This document shows positions 34,928 to 44,464 of a stretch of 64,000 bases of DNA, one piece after another. The stretch is from CAVQGM01 sp963712065 (GTDB lineage Bacteria > Actinomycetota > Acidimicrobiia > Acidimicrobiales > Acidimicrobilacustridaceae): contig CAVQGM010000002.1 of assembly GCA_963712065.1 (NCBI GenBank), positions 1,488,001-1,552,000 on the forward strand, given 5' to 3'. Positions within the stretch are counted from its first letter, which is position 1. Each line of letters begins with the position of its first letter. Made by a program: the position numbers and the translations under genes. The notes beneath the pieces were generated by a model. It searched no databases. It was not told the origin of the DNA and saw only the letters and a program-made list of their open reading frames with translations.

Positions 34928-36091
34928 CTAGTGGCGGTGGGGCATGCAGTGCTCGTCGTACTCGGCGATGACGATGTCGTCGGCCGGGATCGAGCACGCC
35001 GGGCAGTTGGGGTCGCGGTTGATCTTGTAGGTGTGGAACGACTGCTCGAGGGCGTCGTAGGCGAGCAGGCGGCCCGACAGGTCGTCGCCCAGGTCGAGGA
35101 TGAGCTTGATCGTCTCGAGGGCCTGGATCGACCCGATGATGCCCGGGAGCACGCCGAGCACGCCGGCCTCGGCGCACGAGGGGGCCAGCTCGGCCGGCGG
35201 CGGCTCGGGGATGAAGCACCGGTAGCAGGGCCCGTCGTGGGGCCTGAACACGGTGGCCTGGCCCTCGAACCGGAAGATCGAGCCGTGCACCACCGGGGTG
35301 CCGGTCTTGAGCGATGCGTCGTTGAGCAGGTAGCGGCTCGGGAAGTTGTCGGCGCCGTCGACGACGATGTCGTACTGGGACAGCAGCTCGACCACGTTGC
35401 TGGCGTCGAGGCGCGTGTCGTGGGCCACCACGTTCACGTCGGGGTTGAGCGCCGTCAGCGTCTTCTTGGCCGAGTCGACCTTGCGGTCGCCGATGCGGTC
35501 GACGTTGTGCAGGATCTGCCGCTGCAGGTTGGAGTCGTCGACGACGTCCATGTCGACGATGCCGATGGTGCCCACCCCGGCGGCGGCCAGGTAGAGCGCG
35601 GCCGGCGAGCCGAGGCCGCCGGCGCCGAGCAGCAGCACCTTGGCGTCGATCAGCTCGAGCTGGCCCGCCTCGCCGACCTCGGGCAGCAGCAGGTGGCGCT
35701 GGTAGCGGTTCCGCTGCTCGGGGGTGAGGGTGCGCGGGGTGGCCCAGTCCCGGCCCTCGTCCTTCCAGCGGTTGAAGCCACCCATCACCGACTGGACGTC
35801 GGTGTAGCCGAGCTCGGTGAGGGTCTTGGCGGCGAAGGCCGAGCGGACGCCGCCGGCGCAGTAGACGAGCACGGGCGTGTCGCGGTCGGGGATCCGGCCC
35901 TCGACCTGGGCCTCGAGGTGGCCCCGCGGGATGTAGACCGAACCGGGGATGGTGCCCTGCTCGTGCTCGTCGGGCTCCCGCACGTCGAGGAGGACGACGC
36001 CGGGGGCCTTGCGCTGCTCGTCGGCTCCGACCGTGTCGATCTCGCGGATCTGGGCCTTCGTCTGCTGCAGGAGGTCTCTGAACGTGGGCAT
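34928..36091 (-). CDS. Rhodanese-ThiF fusion: MoeB/ThiF-like sulfur-carrier adenylyltransferase
   Basis: A 387-residue protein with a rhodanese domain first (about 1-110, active-site loop 'VLVYCAGGVRSAFA' with the persulfide cysteine) and a ThiF/MoeB E1-like domain second (about 120-387: 'YQRHLLLPEVGEAGQ', 'VLLLGAGGLGSPAALYLAAA', 'SNLQRQILHN', 'DGADNFPSRYL'). Zinc cysteine pairs are visible at 'PCYRCF' and 'CPACSI'. Such enzymes adenylate and thiocarboxylate a MoaD/ThiS-type carrier. In the well-known MoeZ/MoeBR form the rhodanese lies at the C-terminus, so the order here is reversed. I chose ATG 36091, where the domain begins; a start at 36148 is possible. Confidence 0.85.
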   Translation of the reverse strand: MPTFRDLLQQTKAQIREIDTVGADEQRKAPGVVLLDVREPDEHEQGTIPGSVYIPRGHLEAQVEGRIPDRDTPVLVYCAGGVRSAFAAKTLTELGYTDVQSVMGGFNRWKDEGRDWATPRTLTPEQRNRYQRHLLLPEVGEAGQLELIDAKVLLLGAGGLGSPAALYLAAAGVGTIGIVDMDVVDDSNLQRQILHNVDRIGDRKVDSAKKTLTALNPDVNVVAHDTRLDASNVVELLSQYDIVVDGADNFPSRYLLNDASLKTGTPVVHGSIFRFEGQATVFRPHDGPCYRCFIPEPPPAELAPSCAEAGVLGVLPGIIGSIQALETIKLILDLGDDLSGRLLAYDALEQSFHTYKINRDPNCPACSIPADDIVIAEYDEHCMPHRH

Positions 36092-36182
36092 CTGGGCTGC
36101 ACCCCTGGCGCTGGTGATCGGGAAACGAAATCCTACCGGATCGGTCAACTATCTGACCAGCCCCGGCATTCCCGCGTGGGCT

Positions 36183-36959
36183 TCAGGCCAGGAGCGCCCG
36201 CAGGGTGGGGGTGATCGACGCCCGCAGCACGACGTCGGCGAGGTCGTCCATGTCGGTGGGGCCGCCGTTGACGATCACCACCGCGGCCCCGTGCCGCACC
36301 GCGGTGGGCACCATGGCCGCCGCCGGGTAGACGGACAGGGTCGAGCCCACGGCCAGGAGCAGGTCGCAGGACTCGGCCGCGAGCTCGGCCCGCTCGAGGT
36401 CGTGGGGACGGAGCGCCTGCCCGAACGAGATGGTGGCCGACTTCAGCATCCCGCCGCAGCGGGTGCAGGCGGGATCGGTGTCCCCCGCCCGCACCCGGTC
36501 GAGGGTGGGGCCGGCGTCGTCCCGCCAACCACACCCCAGGCACTCGACCTCGCGCATGGTGCCGTGGATCTCGACCACCCGGGACGGGTCGCTGCCGGCC
36601 GCCTGGTGCAGACCGTCGACGTTCTGGGTGACGAGGGTGTGCAGCACGCCCCGCCGCTCGAGGGCCACGAGGGCCCGGTGGCCGTCGTTGGGCTCGGGCC
36701 GTCGGTCCATCCACGCCACCCGCCCCTGCCAGGCGAGGGCCCGCACCTCGGGGTCGCGCACGTAGTACTCGATGTTCGAGGTGCGCTCGGCCTTCGGGTT
36801 CTTCGTCCACAGCCCGTTCGGCCCCCGGAAGTCGGGGATGCCGCTGTCGGTCGAGATGCCGGCCCCCGTGAGCACGGTCACCGCGGTGGCGTCGTCGAGC
36901 AGGCCTCGCGCCCGCTCGACGATGGCGGGGTCGGCCCCGTCGTCATCTTCCACCGGCAC
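36183..36959 (-). CDS. Sir2-family NAD-dependent protein deacetylase
   Basis: A 258-residue sirtuin: 'TGAGISTDSGIPDFRGPNGL' NAD site, 'TLVTQNVDGLHQAAG', catalytic 'VVEIHG' His, four zinc cysteines ('ECLGCGW', 'ACTRCGG') and 'LLLAVGSTLSVYPAA'. It removes acyl groups from protein lysines with NAD+. GTG at 36959 behind GGAGGGG. No associated acetyltransferase or acs gene is nearby. The hairpin at 36980 lies just upstream of its start. Confidence 0.92.
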   Translation of the reverse strand: MPVEDDDGADPAIVERARGLLDDATAVTVLTGAGISTDSGIPDFRGPNGLWTKNPKAERTSNIEYYVRDPEVRALAWQGRVAWMDRRPEPNDGHRALVALERRGVLHTLVTQNVDGLHQAAGSDPSRVVEIHGTMREVECLGCGWRDDAGPTLDRVRAGDTDPACTRCGGMLKSATISFGQALRPHDLERAELAAESCDLLLAVGSTLSVYPAAAMVPTAVRHGAAVVIVNGGPTDMDDLADVVLRASITPTLRALLA

Positions 36960-36979
36960 ACCCTGCCCCTCCGCAGCCG

Positions 36980-37027
36980 TTCTGGTGTGAGATCGCGCTG
37001 CTTCAGCAGCACGATCTCACACCAGAA
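36980..37027. repeat. Long perfect palindrome, family A
   Basis: Two exact 16-base arms (ttctggtgtgagatcg and its complement) around a 16-base centre that itself forms ctgct/agcag. A strong hairpin on either strand, lying between divergent genes, so it is not a simple terminator. Confidence 0.85.
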
Positions 37028-37052
37028 CCTCATTGCTGCCCCACGCCCACCG

Positions 37053-37100
37053 TTCTGATGTGGGAACGCGCCGCTTCGGCGACCGGATCTCACACCAGAA
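37053..37100. repeat. Imperfect palindrome, second copy of family A
   Basis: Arms beginning ttctgatgtggga and ending tctcacaccagaa, related to the palindrome at 36980 but with two mismatches; the centre is a separate 5-bp hairpin (cgccg/cggcg). Confidence 0.75.
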
Positions 37101-37193
37101 GCTCTTGACACCGCTCGCCGGGCGATGCCACGGTGAGAGCGCGAGGCGCATCGAGATGGCACGAGAGTGCACGACAAGGTCAAGGAGCGCGTC

Positions 37194-37844
37194 ATGCTCG
37201 CCCCCACCGAGTTCCCCGTCCAGGTCCTGAAGGTCGAGCCGTGGCCCGACCCCGTGATCGACCAGCTCGGCCACGACCCACGATCCGCCTACGTCGAGCG
37301 GTTCTGGCTCGGCATCCTCGGTCCGTCGACGGTGTGGCTGCTGCGGAGGCTGGCGGCCGGGCTGGACGAGCAGCCCGAGGGGTTCGACCTCGACGTGGCC
37401 GAGACGGCGCTGGCCCTCGGGCTCGGCACGCGTGGAGGCCGGAACGCCCCGCTCATGCGCAGCCTCGAGCGCACCTGTCGCTTCGGGGCCGCCAAGATGC
37501 ACGGCGAGGCGGCGGTGGTGGTCCGTCGCAAGCTGCCGCCGCTCACCCGGGCGCAGGTCGAGCGGCTACCGGACGGGCTCCGGGCCGAGCACGAGCACTG
37601 GCAGGCCCGTTCCGCCAACGAGGAGGCCGAGGCCCTCGACGCCGGGCGAGAGCGCTGGCAAGCCTCGCTGCTCGACCTGGGCGAGGACGTCGAAGCGGCC
37701 GAACGCCAACTGCACCGCTGGCGCTTCCACCCCGCCGTCGCCCACGACGCCATGCGCTGGGCCCAGGGCGAGCGGACCGGGCGCGAGCCTAGATGCGGGC
37801 CGGAGCGCGACCTGCCAGACCACCCAGGGCGCTCGACGTGCTGA
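37194..37844 (+). CDS. Conserved actinobacterial hypothetical protein
   Basis: A 216-residue soluble protein starting at the ATG at 37194, which follows AAGGAG by seven bases; a longer GTG at 37167 is less likely. Content: 'DPRSAYVERFWLGILGPSTV', 'LLRRLAAGLDEQPEGFDLDV', 'GTRGGRNAPLMRSLERTCRF'. I know the pattern as a widespread actinobacterial protein of unknown function, predicted helical with a possible helix-turn-helix in the middle ('ALALGLGTRGGRNAPLMRSL'). No signal or membrane segment. Its 3' end overlaps the decayed gene on the opposite strand. No function is claimed. Confidence 0.65.
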   Translation: MLAPTEFPVQVLKVEPWPDPVIDQLGHDPRSAYVERFWLGILGPSTVWLLRRLAAGLDEQPEGFDLDVAETALALGLGTRGGRNAPLMRSLERTCRFGAAKMHGEAAVVVRRKLPPLTRAQVERLPDGLRAEHEHWQARSANEEAEALDAGRERWQASLLDLGEDVEAAERQLHRWRFHPAVAHDAMRWAQGERTGREPRCGPERDLPDHPGRSTC

Positions 37845-38612
37845 TCGTTGACGTCGCCGAGTCCGGTCGATGCCTGCGGTCGAGAGGCATCCGCGCTCGC
37901 GACGAACACCTCCGGGAATCCCGTGGACGTACGGGGCCTCGGCGACCGAGCTGAAGCGTGATGGTCGTCCAGCGTCGAGCGACTGGCAGTCGCCCAGGTG
38001 AGCGTTCCGATGAACAGGGCCAAGTCGATCGAACGTCACCGTTGTGTTGAGCCACGGCGTCGTAACGGAGCTGGCCTCGACCGATGCGCTCGAGCTGGCT
38101 CCGTTCGGGCTGACGGCGTCGAACGTCGCGCAACTGAACCCGACGACGATCATGCTCCAGTTCCTGCTCCCGATACCGTCTTGGTTCTGGCGAAGGTGCT
38201 GGAAGCGGTGCCAACCACGTACGGGGCGGTGAACAACTACGCGCTGAGGCCCGAAGACCAGCGGTCTGCCGCCACGGAGCCCAGCCCCGACGATCGTCCA
38301 TCCTGCCGGCGCAGCGAGGGTCGCGTTGCCATGCCTCCGGATCGGATCGGATGAGCGTGCAATGGCAAGCAAGACGATCGACGCGGGTTGGAACGCCGGG
38401 AATTCCGAGCGCCAGCGCCGTGTTGCCTGGGCTCGTACCAGAGACGCTCGTTCTGAACGCTGGAGGACACGTCGGGCCGGTCCCCGCGGCGCCGACCTTG
38501 TCGATGGCGAGGATGGAGGGGGCGCCCAGGCGGTCGCCGCGGCGGCGCCGCCGATGCCGATCGCCCTGCGCCGGCTGACCTTGGCTGTGTTGCGGGAACT
38601 CTCCTCGCTCAC
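37789..38612 (-). pseudogene. Decayed gene for an exported surface protein (many frameshifts)
   Basis: Composition here is less GC-rich than the neighbours. A plausible start at the GTG at 38612 gives 'SRRRAIGIGGAAAA', Tat-signal-like. The next frame then reads 'APSILAIDKVGAAGTGPTCP', another 'ATLAAPAGWTIVG' and 'WSMIVVGFSCATFDAVSPNG', and another 'LALFIGTLTWAT'. These fragments match the pattern of extracellular beta-sandwich proteins with 'PAGWT...' and '...VSPxGAS' motifs, but joining them needs at least four frame changes in 0.8 kb, denser than elsewhere in the window. It is either a true pseudogene or an error-laden stretch. It fills the 856-base gap between the unknown gene and pepA; I see nothing else in that gap. 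Confidence 0.4.
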
Positions 38613-38700
38613 CCGACCGCCTTCGTCTCGTCTGGACCCTCCAGGCGTTTCGGCAACGCTAACAGAGCCCTTGAGCACGCCGACCGATCACCCCTGCTGC

Positions 38701-40164
38701 TCAGCGGGGACGGCGGAACGTCCTCGCCAGCTCGAGCAAGGTGCGCACGCCCCACCCGGTGCCCCCTCTGGCGACGTAGGCGTCGTCGGCATCCCCCCAC
38801 CAGGCGGTGCCGGCGATGTCGAGGTGGGCCCAGGCGATGCCGTCGCCGACGAAGTGCTGCAGGAACAGCCCCGCGGTGATCGTGCCCCCGCCCTTCACCT
38901 TGGAGATGTTCCGCAGGTCGGCCACGTCGGACTCGATCCACCGCTCGTAGTCGTCGGGCAGCGGGAGCGGCCAGACCCGCTCGCCGGCTCGGGCGGCGGC
39001 CGTCTGCACCTGGTCGATCCAGCCGTCGTGGTTGCCCATCAGCCCGGCGATGCGGCTGCCGAGGGCGACCTCGACGGCGCCGGTCAGCGTGGCCAGGTCG
39101 ACGATGGCGTCCGGGGCGGCCTCGGTGGCCAACGACAGCGCGTCGGCGAGGACGAGGCGGCCCTCGGCGTCGGTGTTCAGCACCTCGACGGTGGTGCCGT
39201 TGCGGATCTCGAGCACGTCACCGGGCCGGGTCGCGTCGCCGCCGCTCATGTTGTCGGTGGCGGGGATGTAGCCGGTGACGCGGCAGCGGGGGGCGACCGC
39301 CGGCAGGGCACTGAAGGCGCCGAGCACGGCAGCGGCACCACCCATGTCGTCCTTCATCGTCATCATCCCCTCCCCCGTCTTGATGGAGAGGCCGCCCGAG
39401 TCGAACGTGATGCCCTTGCCCACCCACGCCAGCGACCCGCGGGGCGACTCGGGCTCGTAGCTGAGCTCGATGAAGCGCGGCGGCTGGGTCGAGCCCCGGT
39501 TGACGCCCAGCAGGCCGCCGAGGCGGGCCTCGGCGATGGCGTCCTCGTCGAGCACCGTGATCTGCAGGCCCTCCCGCTCGGCCACCTCGACCGCGGCCTC
39601 GGCCAGCACGCGCGGGGTCAGGTCGCCGCCCGGCGTGTTGACCAGGTCGCGCGCGAAGGCGACGCCCTCGGCGACCCGGGCGCCCACGGCGATGGCACCC
39701 TCGACCCGGCGGCCGCCCGCGCCCACGACCACCACCTGCTCGACGACGGAGGGCTCGGGGTCCTTCTTGAACCGGTCGAAGCGGTACGTCGCCAGCACCG
39801 CGCCCTCGGCGAGGGCCTGGGCCGCCGCCGGGCGCAACGTCGCGTCGCCGACGGCGTCGAGCAGCCGCACGGCCAGCAGTCGGCGCTTGCCGGCGGCCCG
39901 CACGGCGTGCCCGGCGGCCCGACGGACGGTGTTGGGGTCGACGTCGGCGGCCGGACCGACGCCCACCAGCACGGTGTCGGAGCCGTCCCCGGCCGGCACC
40001 ACGAGCGTCTGGTCGACCCGCCCCTCGAAGCCCTGGGCGGCGAGGAACCGCGACGTGACCCCGGGCAGCTCCGCCGCGGCGTCGACCGCGTCGGACGTGA
40101 CCGGCACGACCACGGCGTCGGCGTCGGACGGCACGTGGCGGTTGATGCTGACGGTGGGAGGCAT
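38701..40164 (-). CDS. pepA: Leucyl aminopeptidase (M17, PepA type)
   Basis: A 487-residue M17 peptidase. The C-terminal catalytic domain shows 'WVGKGITFDSGGLSIKTGEG' (metal Lys and Asp), 'MKDDMGGAAAVLG', 'DNMSGGDATRPGDVLEIRNG' and the signature 'NTDAEGRLVLADAL'. The N-terminal 150 residues are the usual divergent domain. It removes N-terminal residues from peptides with two metal ions. ATG 40164 has GAGGAG six bases upstream. Extension of the frame upstream to 40551 is a shadow. Confidence 0.92.
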   Translation of the reverse strand: MPPTVSINRHVPSDADAVVVPVTSDAVDAAAELPGVTSRFLAAQGFEGRVDQTLVVPAGDGSDTVLVGVGPAADVDPNTVRRAAGHAVRAAGKRRLLAVRLLDAVGDATLRPAAAQALAEGAVLATYRFDRFKKDPEPSVVEQVVVVGAGGRRVEGAIAVGARVAEGVAFARDLVNTPGGDLTPRVLAEAAVEVAEREGLQITVLDEDAIAEARLGGLLGVNRGSTQPPRFIELSYEPESPRGSLAWVGKGITFDSGGLSIKTGEGMMTMKDDMGGAAAVLGAFSALPAVAPRCRVTGYIPATDNMSGGDATRPGDVLEIRNGTTVEVLNTDAEGRLVLADALSLATEAAPDAIVDLATLTGAVEVALGSRIAGLMGNHDGWIDQVQTAAARAGERVWPLPLPDDYERWIESDVADLRNISKVKGGGTITAGLFLQHFVGDGIAWAHLDIAGTAWWGDADDAYVARGGTGWGVRTLLELARTFRRPR

Positions 40165-40208
40165 CGGTGCTCCTCGGGTGGGCGGATACCGGGGCGACGG
40201 GTGGCCGA

Positions 40209-40745
40209 TCAGACCGAACGAGTTGCGACGGAGGTGCCCTCCTGCCAACGGGCGAGCGTCCACAGCAGATCGCTGAGCCGGTTCAGGTAGGGCAGCACGT
40301 GCGAGTCGGGCTCGGCGGCGGCCACGACGTCGCGCTCGGCGCGGCGGGTGACCGTGCGGGCCACGTCGAGGGCGGCGGCGATGCGCGTCTCGCCGGGGAC
40401 CACGAACTCGGTCGGCGGGTCGAAGCGGCCGGTGACGTCGTCGATGAGCGTCTCGAGGGCGGCGACCATGTCGGGGGTGACGAGCGATTGGCCGGCGGTG
40501 AGCTTGTCGCGGTTGCCCGACTCGGTGGCCAGCTCGGCCATCAGCACCCACAGGTCGCGCTCGAGGCCGACGAGCAGCTCGGCGAGCTCGCTCTCCCGCT
40601 CGGCTTCGGCCCGGGCCACCCCGATGGCGGCCTGGGCCTCGTCCACCGAGCCGTAGGCGGCGGGGCGGGCGGAGTCCTTCGGCACGCGGCCGCCGTAGAG
40701 GAGGCCGGTGGTGCCGTCGTCGCCCTTGCGGGTGTAGATCTTCAT
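40209..40745 (-). CDS. Cob(I)alamin adenosyltransferase, PduO type
   Basis: A 178-residue protein: 'MKIYTRKGDDGTTGLLYGGR' (N-terminal ATP loop), 'FVVPGETRIAAALDVARTVT' and 'RRAERDVVAAAEPDSHVLPY', then 'LNRLSDLLWTLARW'. PduO/CobO-type enzymes transfer adenosine from ATP to cob(I)alamin, giving the cofactor of methylmalonyl-CoA mutase (6379 here). It diverges from metH, which uses methylcobalamin. ATG 40745 lies nine bases after a TAGGCT box. Confidence 0.92.
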   Translation of the reverse strand: MKIYTRKGDDGTTGLLYGGRVPKDSARPAAYGSVDEAQAAIGVARAEAERESELAELLVGLERDLWVLMAELATESGNRDKLTAGQSLVTPDMVAALETLIDDVTGRFDPPTEFVVPGETRIAAALDVARTVTRRAERDVVAAAEPDSHVLPYLNRLSDLLWTLARWQEGTSVATRSV

Positions 40746-40754
40746 CGCCGCGGG

Positions 40755-40760
40755 AGCCTA
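40755..40760 (-). promoter_or_regulatory. -10 box TAGGCT, promoter of the PduO gene
   Basis: TAGGCT ends nine bases before the ATG at 40745. Confidence 0.5.
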
Positions 40761-40787
40761 CGGCGCGCCGACGGGCCGGGCCGTATC

Positions 40788-40862
40788 GGGGACGGGCCGC
40801 ATGGGGACGGGCCGCATGGGGACGGGCCGCATGGAGACGGGCCGCATGGAGACGGGCCGCGT
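40788..40862. repeat. Minisatellite, 5 x 15 bp, between pduO and metH
   Basis: Five head-to-tail copies of ggggacgggccgcat; the last two have 'gga' for 'ggg' and the fifth ends 'cgt'. It lies in the 174-bp divergent region between two B12-related genes. No B12 riboswitch box was found there. Possible protein-binding array or slippage product. Confidence 0.8.
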
Positions 40863-40906
40863 CGAGGATGAGCCGTTTGGATCTGAGCCTGGCCGGGCCG
40901 CCCCGG

Positions 40907-40912
40907 TAGCCT
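40907..40912 (+). promoter_or_regulatory. -10 box TAGCCT, leaderless promoter of metH
   Basis: TAGCCT ends seven bases before the ATG at 40920. Confidence 0.55.
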
Positions 40913-40919
40913 TGCCCGG

Positions 40920-43900
40920 ATGACCAGCTCCTACCTCGAGGCCGCCCGCCAGCGCGTCGTGATCTTCGACGGCGCCATGGGCACCGGCATCCAGGAGCTC
41001 GGCCTCACCGCCGACGACTTCGGAGGTCCCGACCTCGAGGGGTGCAACGAGCTGCTCGTGGTCACCCGCCCCGAGATGGTCCGCCAGCTGCACGCCGCCT
41101 ACCTCGACGTCGGCTGCGACGTGCTCGAGACCGACACCTTCGGCGCCTTCGCCGTGCCCCTCGCCGAGTACGGCATCGCCGACCGCACCTACGAGCTCAA
41201 CCTCGCCGCCGCCCGGATCGCCAAGGACGTGGCCGACCGACTACTCGACCCCCGACCACCCCCGCTGGGTGTCGGGCTCGATCGGGCCGGGCACCAAGTT
41301 CGCCTCGCTCGGCCAGATCCGGTTCGCCGACCTGCGCGACCAGTACGAGGAGCAGAGCCGGGGGCTGCTCGACGGGCGGCGTCGACCTGCTGATCATCGA
41401 GACGCAGTACGACCTGCTCGGCGCCAAGGCGGCCATCATCGGTGCCCGACGGGCGATGGCCGCCACCGGGCGGGACGTGCCCGTGCAGGTGCAGGTCACC
41501 ATCGAGCTCACGGGCCGCATGCTGCCCGGCACCGAGATCGCCGCCGCCCTCGCCGCCCTCGACCCGGTCGGTCCCGACGTCATCGGCATCAACTGCGCCA
41601 CCGGACCGGCCGAGATGAGCGAGCACCTGCGCCATCTCTCCCAGCACGCCCGCATGCCCATCTCGTGCCTCCCCAACGCCGGGCTGCCGTCGGTGGTCGA
41701 CGGGCACATGCACTACGACCTCACGCCCGACGCCCTGGCCGACTACCACGAGCGGTTCGTCACCGAGTTCGGCGTGAGCGTCATCGGGGGCTGCTGCGGC
41801 ACCACGCCCGACCACCTCGCCGCCGTCGTCGAGCGCTGCCGCGACCTCGAGCCCGCCCCCCGCACCCCGGTGCACGAGCCGGGTGCCACGTCGATCTACT
41901 CGTTGCAGCCGTTCGAGCAGGACACCTCGTTCCTCATCATCGGCGAGCGCACCAACGCCAACGGCTCGAAGAAGTTCCGCGAGGCGATGCTCGCCGGCGA
42001 CTGGGACACCTGCGTGCAGATGGCCAAGGACCAGGTGCGCGAGGGCGCCCACGTGCTCGACCTCTGCGTCGACTACGTAGGTCGCGACGGCACCGCCGAC
42101 ATGGACGAGGCCGGTCAGCGGCTCGCCACGCAGTCGTCACGTGCCGCTCGTGCTCGACTCCACCGAGCCCCAGGTGATGGAGGCCGGCCTGCAGTGGATC
42201 GGCGGCCGGGCCATCCTCAACTCGGCCAACCTCGAGGACGGCGAGGCCCCCGGCTCGCGGCTCGACCGCGTCATGAAGCTGGCCAAGGAGTACGGCGCCG
42301 CAGTGATCTGCCTGCTCATCGACGAGGAGGGCCAGGCCCGCGACGTCGAGTGGAAGCTGCGCATCGCCCACCGCATCCACGACCTCGCCGTCGAGCGCTA
42401 CGGCCTCGAGCCGAGCGACCTCATCTTCGACGCCCTCACCTTCCCGCTCTCCACCGGCGACGACGACCTGCGGGGCGACGCCATGGCCACCATCGAGGCC
42501 ATCCGGCGCATCAAGGCCGAGCTGCCCGGCGTCTACACGACCCTCGGCGTGTCCAACGTGTCGTTCGGCCTCAAGCCCGCCGCCCGTCACGTCCTCAACT
42601 CGGTGTTCATCCACGAGTGCGTCCAGGCCGGCCTCGACTCGGCCATCGTGCACGCCGGCAAGATCATCCCGCTGTCAGCAGGGTCCCCGACGAGCAGCGC
42701 CAGGTCTGCCTCGACCTCGTCTACGACCGACGGCGCCCCGCGTCCGGTGGCGAGCCGGCCTACGACCCGCTGCAGTCCCTGCTCGCCGTGTTCGAGGACG
42801 TGCAGGAGGCCAAGGCCGAGCGGGAGGACCGCTCCGGCTGGCCGGTCGAGGAGCGGCTGAAGCACCGCATCATCGACGGCGAGCGCGACGGGCTCACGGC
42901 CGACCTCGACGAGGCCCTCGCCCGAGGACTGCCGGCCCTCGCGATCATCAACGACGTCCTGCTCTCGGGCATGAAGGTGGTCGGCGAGCTGTTCGCCTCG
43001 GGCGAGATGCAGCTGCCGTTCGTGCTGCAGTCGGCCGAGACCATGAAGATGGCCGTCGCCCACCTCGAGCCCCACATGGAGAAGGCCGACGCCGGCGGCA
43101 AGGGCCGCATCGTGCTCGCCACCGTCAAGGGCGACGTGCACGACATCGGCAAGAACCTGGTCGACATCATCCTCACCAACAACGGCTACGAGGTGCACAA
43201 CCTCGGCATCAAGATCTCGATCGCCGAGATGATCGAGAAGGCGGTCGAGGTGAAGGCCGACGCCATCGGCATGAGCGGCCTGCTGGTGAAGAGCACGCTC
43301 ATCATGCGCGACAACCTCGAGGAGCTCAACGCCCGCGACCTGGCCGACATCCCGGTGCTGCTCGGCGGGGCCGCCCTCACCCGTTCCTACGTCGAGCGCG
43401 ACCTGCGCGAGGTCTACGAGGGTCGGCTCTTCTACGGCAAGGACGCCTTCGAGGGCCTCCGGGTGATGGACCGGCTGATCGAGATCTCCCGCGGCCGAGC
43501 CGACGACGACCCCGAGTGGGGACGGGTGCCGTCCGAGTCCCGGGTGCCGGCCCGGTCGTCGGCCACCTCCACCGCCGGCCCGGTCGCCCTCCCCTCCCGC
43601 TCGCCCGAGGTCGAGGCCGACAACCCGGTGTTCACACCGCCCTTCCTCGGCTCGAAGGTGGTGAAGGGCATCCCCCTCGACGACATCGCCGCCTACCTGA
43701 ACGAGACGGCGCTGTTCCGCAACCAGTGGCAGTTCCGTCCGGAGGCGCAGCCGGGTGGCGGCACCGAGGACGACGCCGACTTCAAGGCGCGGATGCGTCC
43801 GATCCTGCGCGACGAGCTGGCCAAGGCCAAGGGCGCCGACATCCTCGTCCCCCAGGTCGTCTACGGGTACTTCCCGGCCAACGGCGACGGCGACGACCTG

Positions 43901-44437
43901 GTGATCTGGAAGGACGACGCCCGCAACGCCGAGTGGTTGCGCTTCTCGTACCCGCGCCAGACCAAGGAGCCGTGGCTCTGCATCGCCGACTTCTTCCGCC
44001 CGGTCGCGAGCGGCGAGCCCGACTACGCCGCCTTCCACATCGTCACCATGGGCGGGCGGGTCAGCGAGGTCACCGCCGAGCTGTTCACCGAGAACCGCTA
44101 CCAGGAGTACCTGCTGCTGCACGGGATCGGCGTCGAGATGGCCGAGGCCCTGGCCGAGTACTGGCACCGCCGCATCCGTGAGGAGTGGGGGTTCGCCGAC
44201 GAGGACGGGCCCAGCCTCGCCGGGCTGTTCCGCCAGCAGTACCGCGGTGGCCGCTACTCGTGGGGGTACCCGGCGTGCCCCGAGCTCGAGGACAACGAGA
44301 AGGTGGCCGAGCTGCTCGATGCCGGCCGCATCGGCATCAAGGTGAGCGAGGAGACCGGCTTCCAGTACCAACCGGAGCAGACGACCTCCGCCATCATCTG
44401 CCACCACCCCCGGGCCAAGTACTTCGTCGCCCGCTGA
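40920..44437 (+). CDS. metH: Cobalamin-dependent methionine synthase (frame broken four times)
   Basis: All four MetH modules are present in order. Homocysteine domain: 'VIFDGAMGTGIQELGL', then near 41237 into 'SGSIGPGTKFASLGQIRFAD', near 41375 into 'VDLLIIETQYDLLGAKAA', with zinc cysteines in 'SVIGGCCGTTPDH'. Folate domain: 'FLIIGERTNANGSKKFREAM', near 42138 into 'VPLVLDSTEPQVMEAGL'. Near 42675 the frame changes again before 'RVPDEQRQVCLDLVYDRR'. Cobalamin domain: 'GDVHDIGKNLVDIILTNNGY' (axial His). Activation domain: 'WRFSYPRQ'-like text and 'GGRYSWGYPACPELEDNEKV' to the stop. The repaired protein is about 1170 residues, normal for the family. The enzyme methylates homocysteine from methyl-tetrahydrofolate. 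Four breaks in otherwise perfect text argue for sequence errors. Confidence 0.9.
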
Positions 44438-44464
44438 GCACGGGCTCGGCTCGGCGCTCGGGGC

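Noticed and set aside
10229..36091. Whole polysaccharide region as a mobile island
   Set aside because: No integrase, tRNA end or composition break; GC use is even with the flanks.
37105..37110. TTGACA -35 box before the unknown gene at 37194
   Set aside because: No acceptable -10 box at 17 bp; only a chance match.
40746..40919. B12 riboswitch upstream of metH or pduO
   Set aside because: No B12-box-like sequence or cobalamin-riboswitch core seen; the space is filled by the 15-bp repeats and two -10 boxes.
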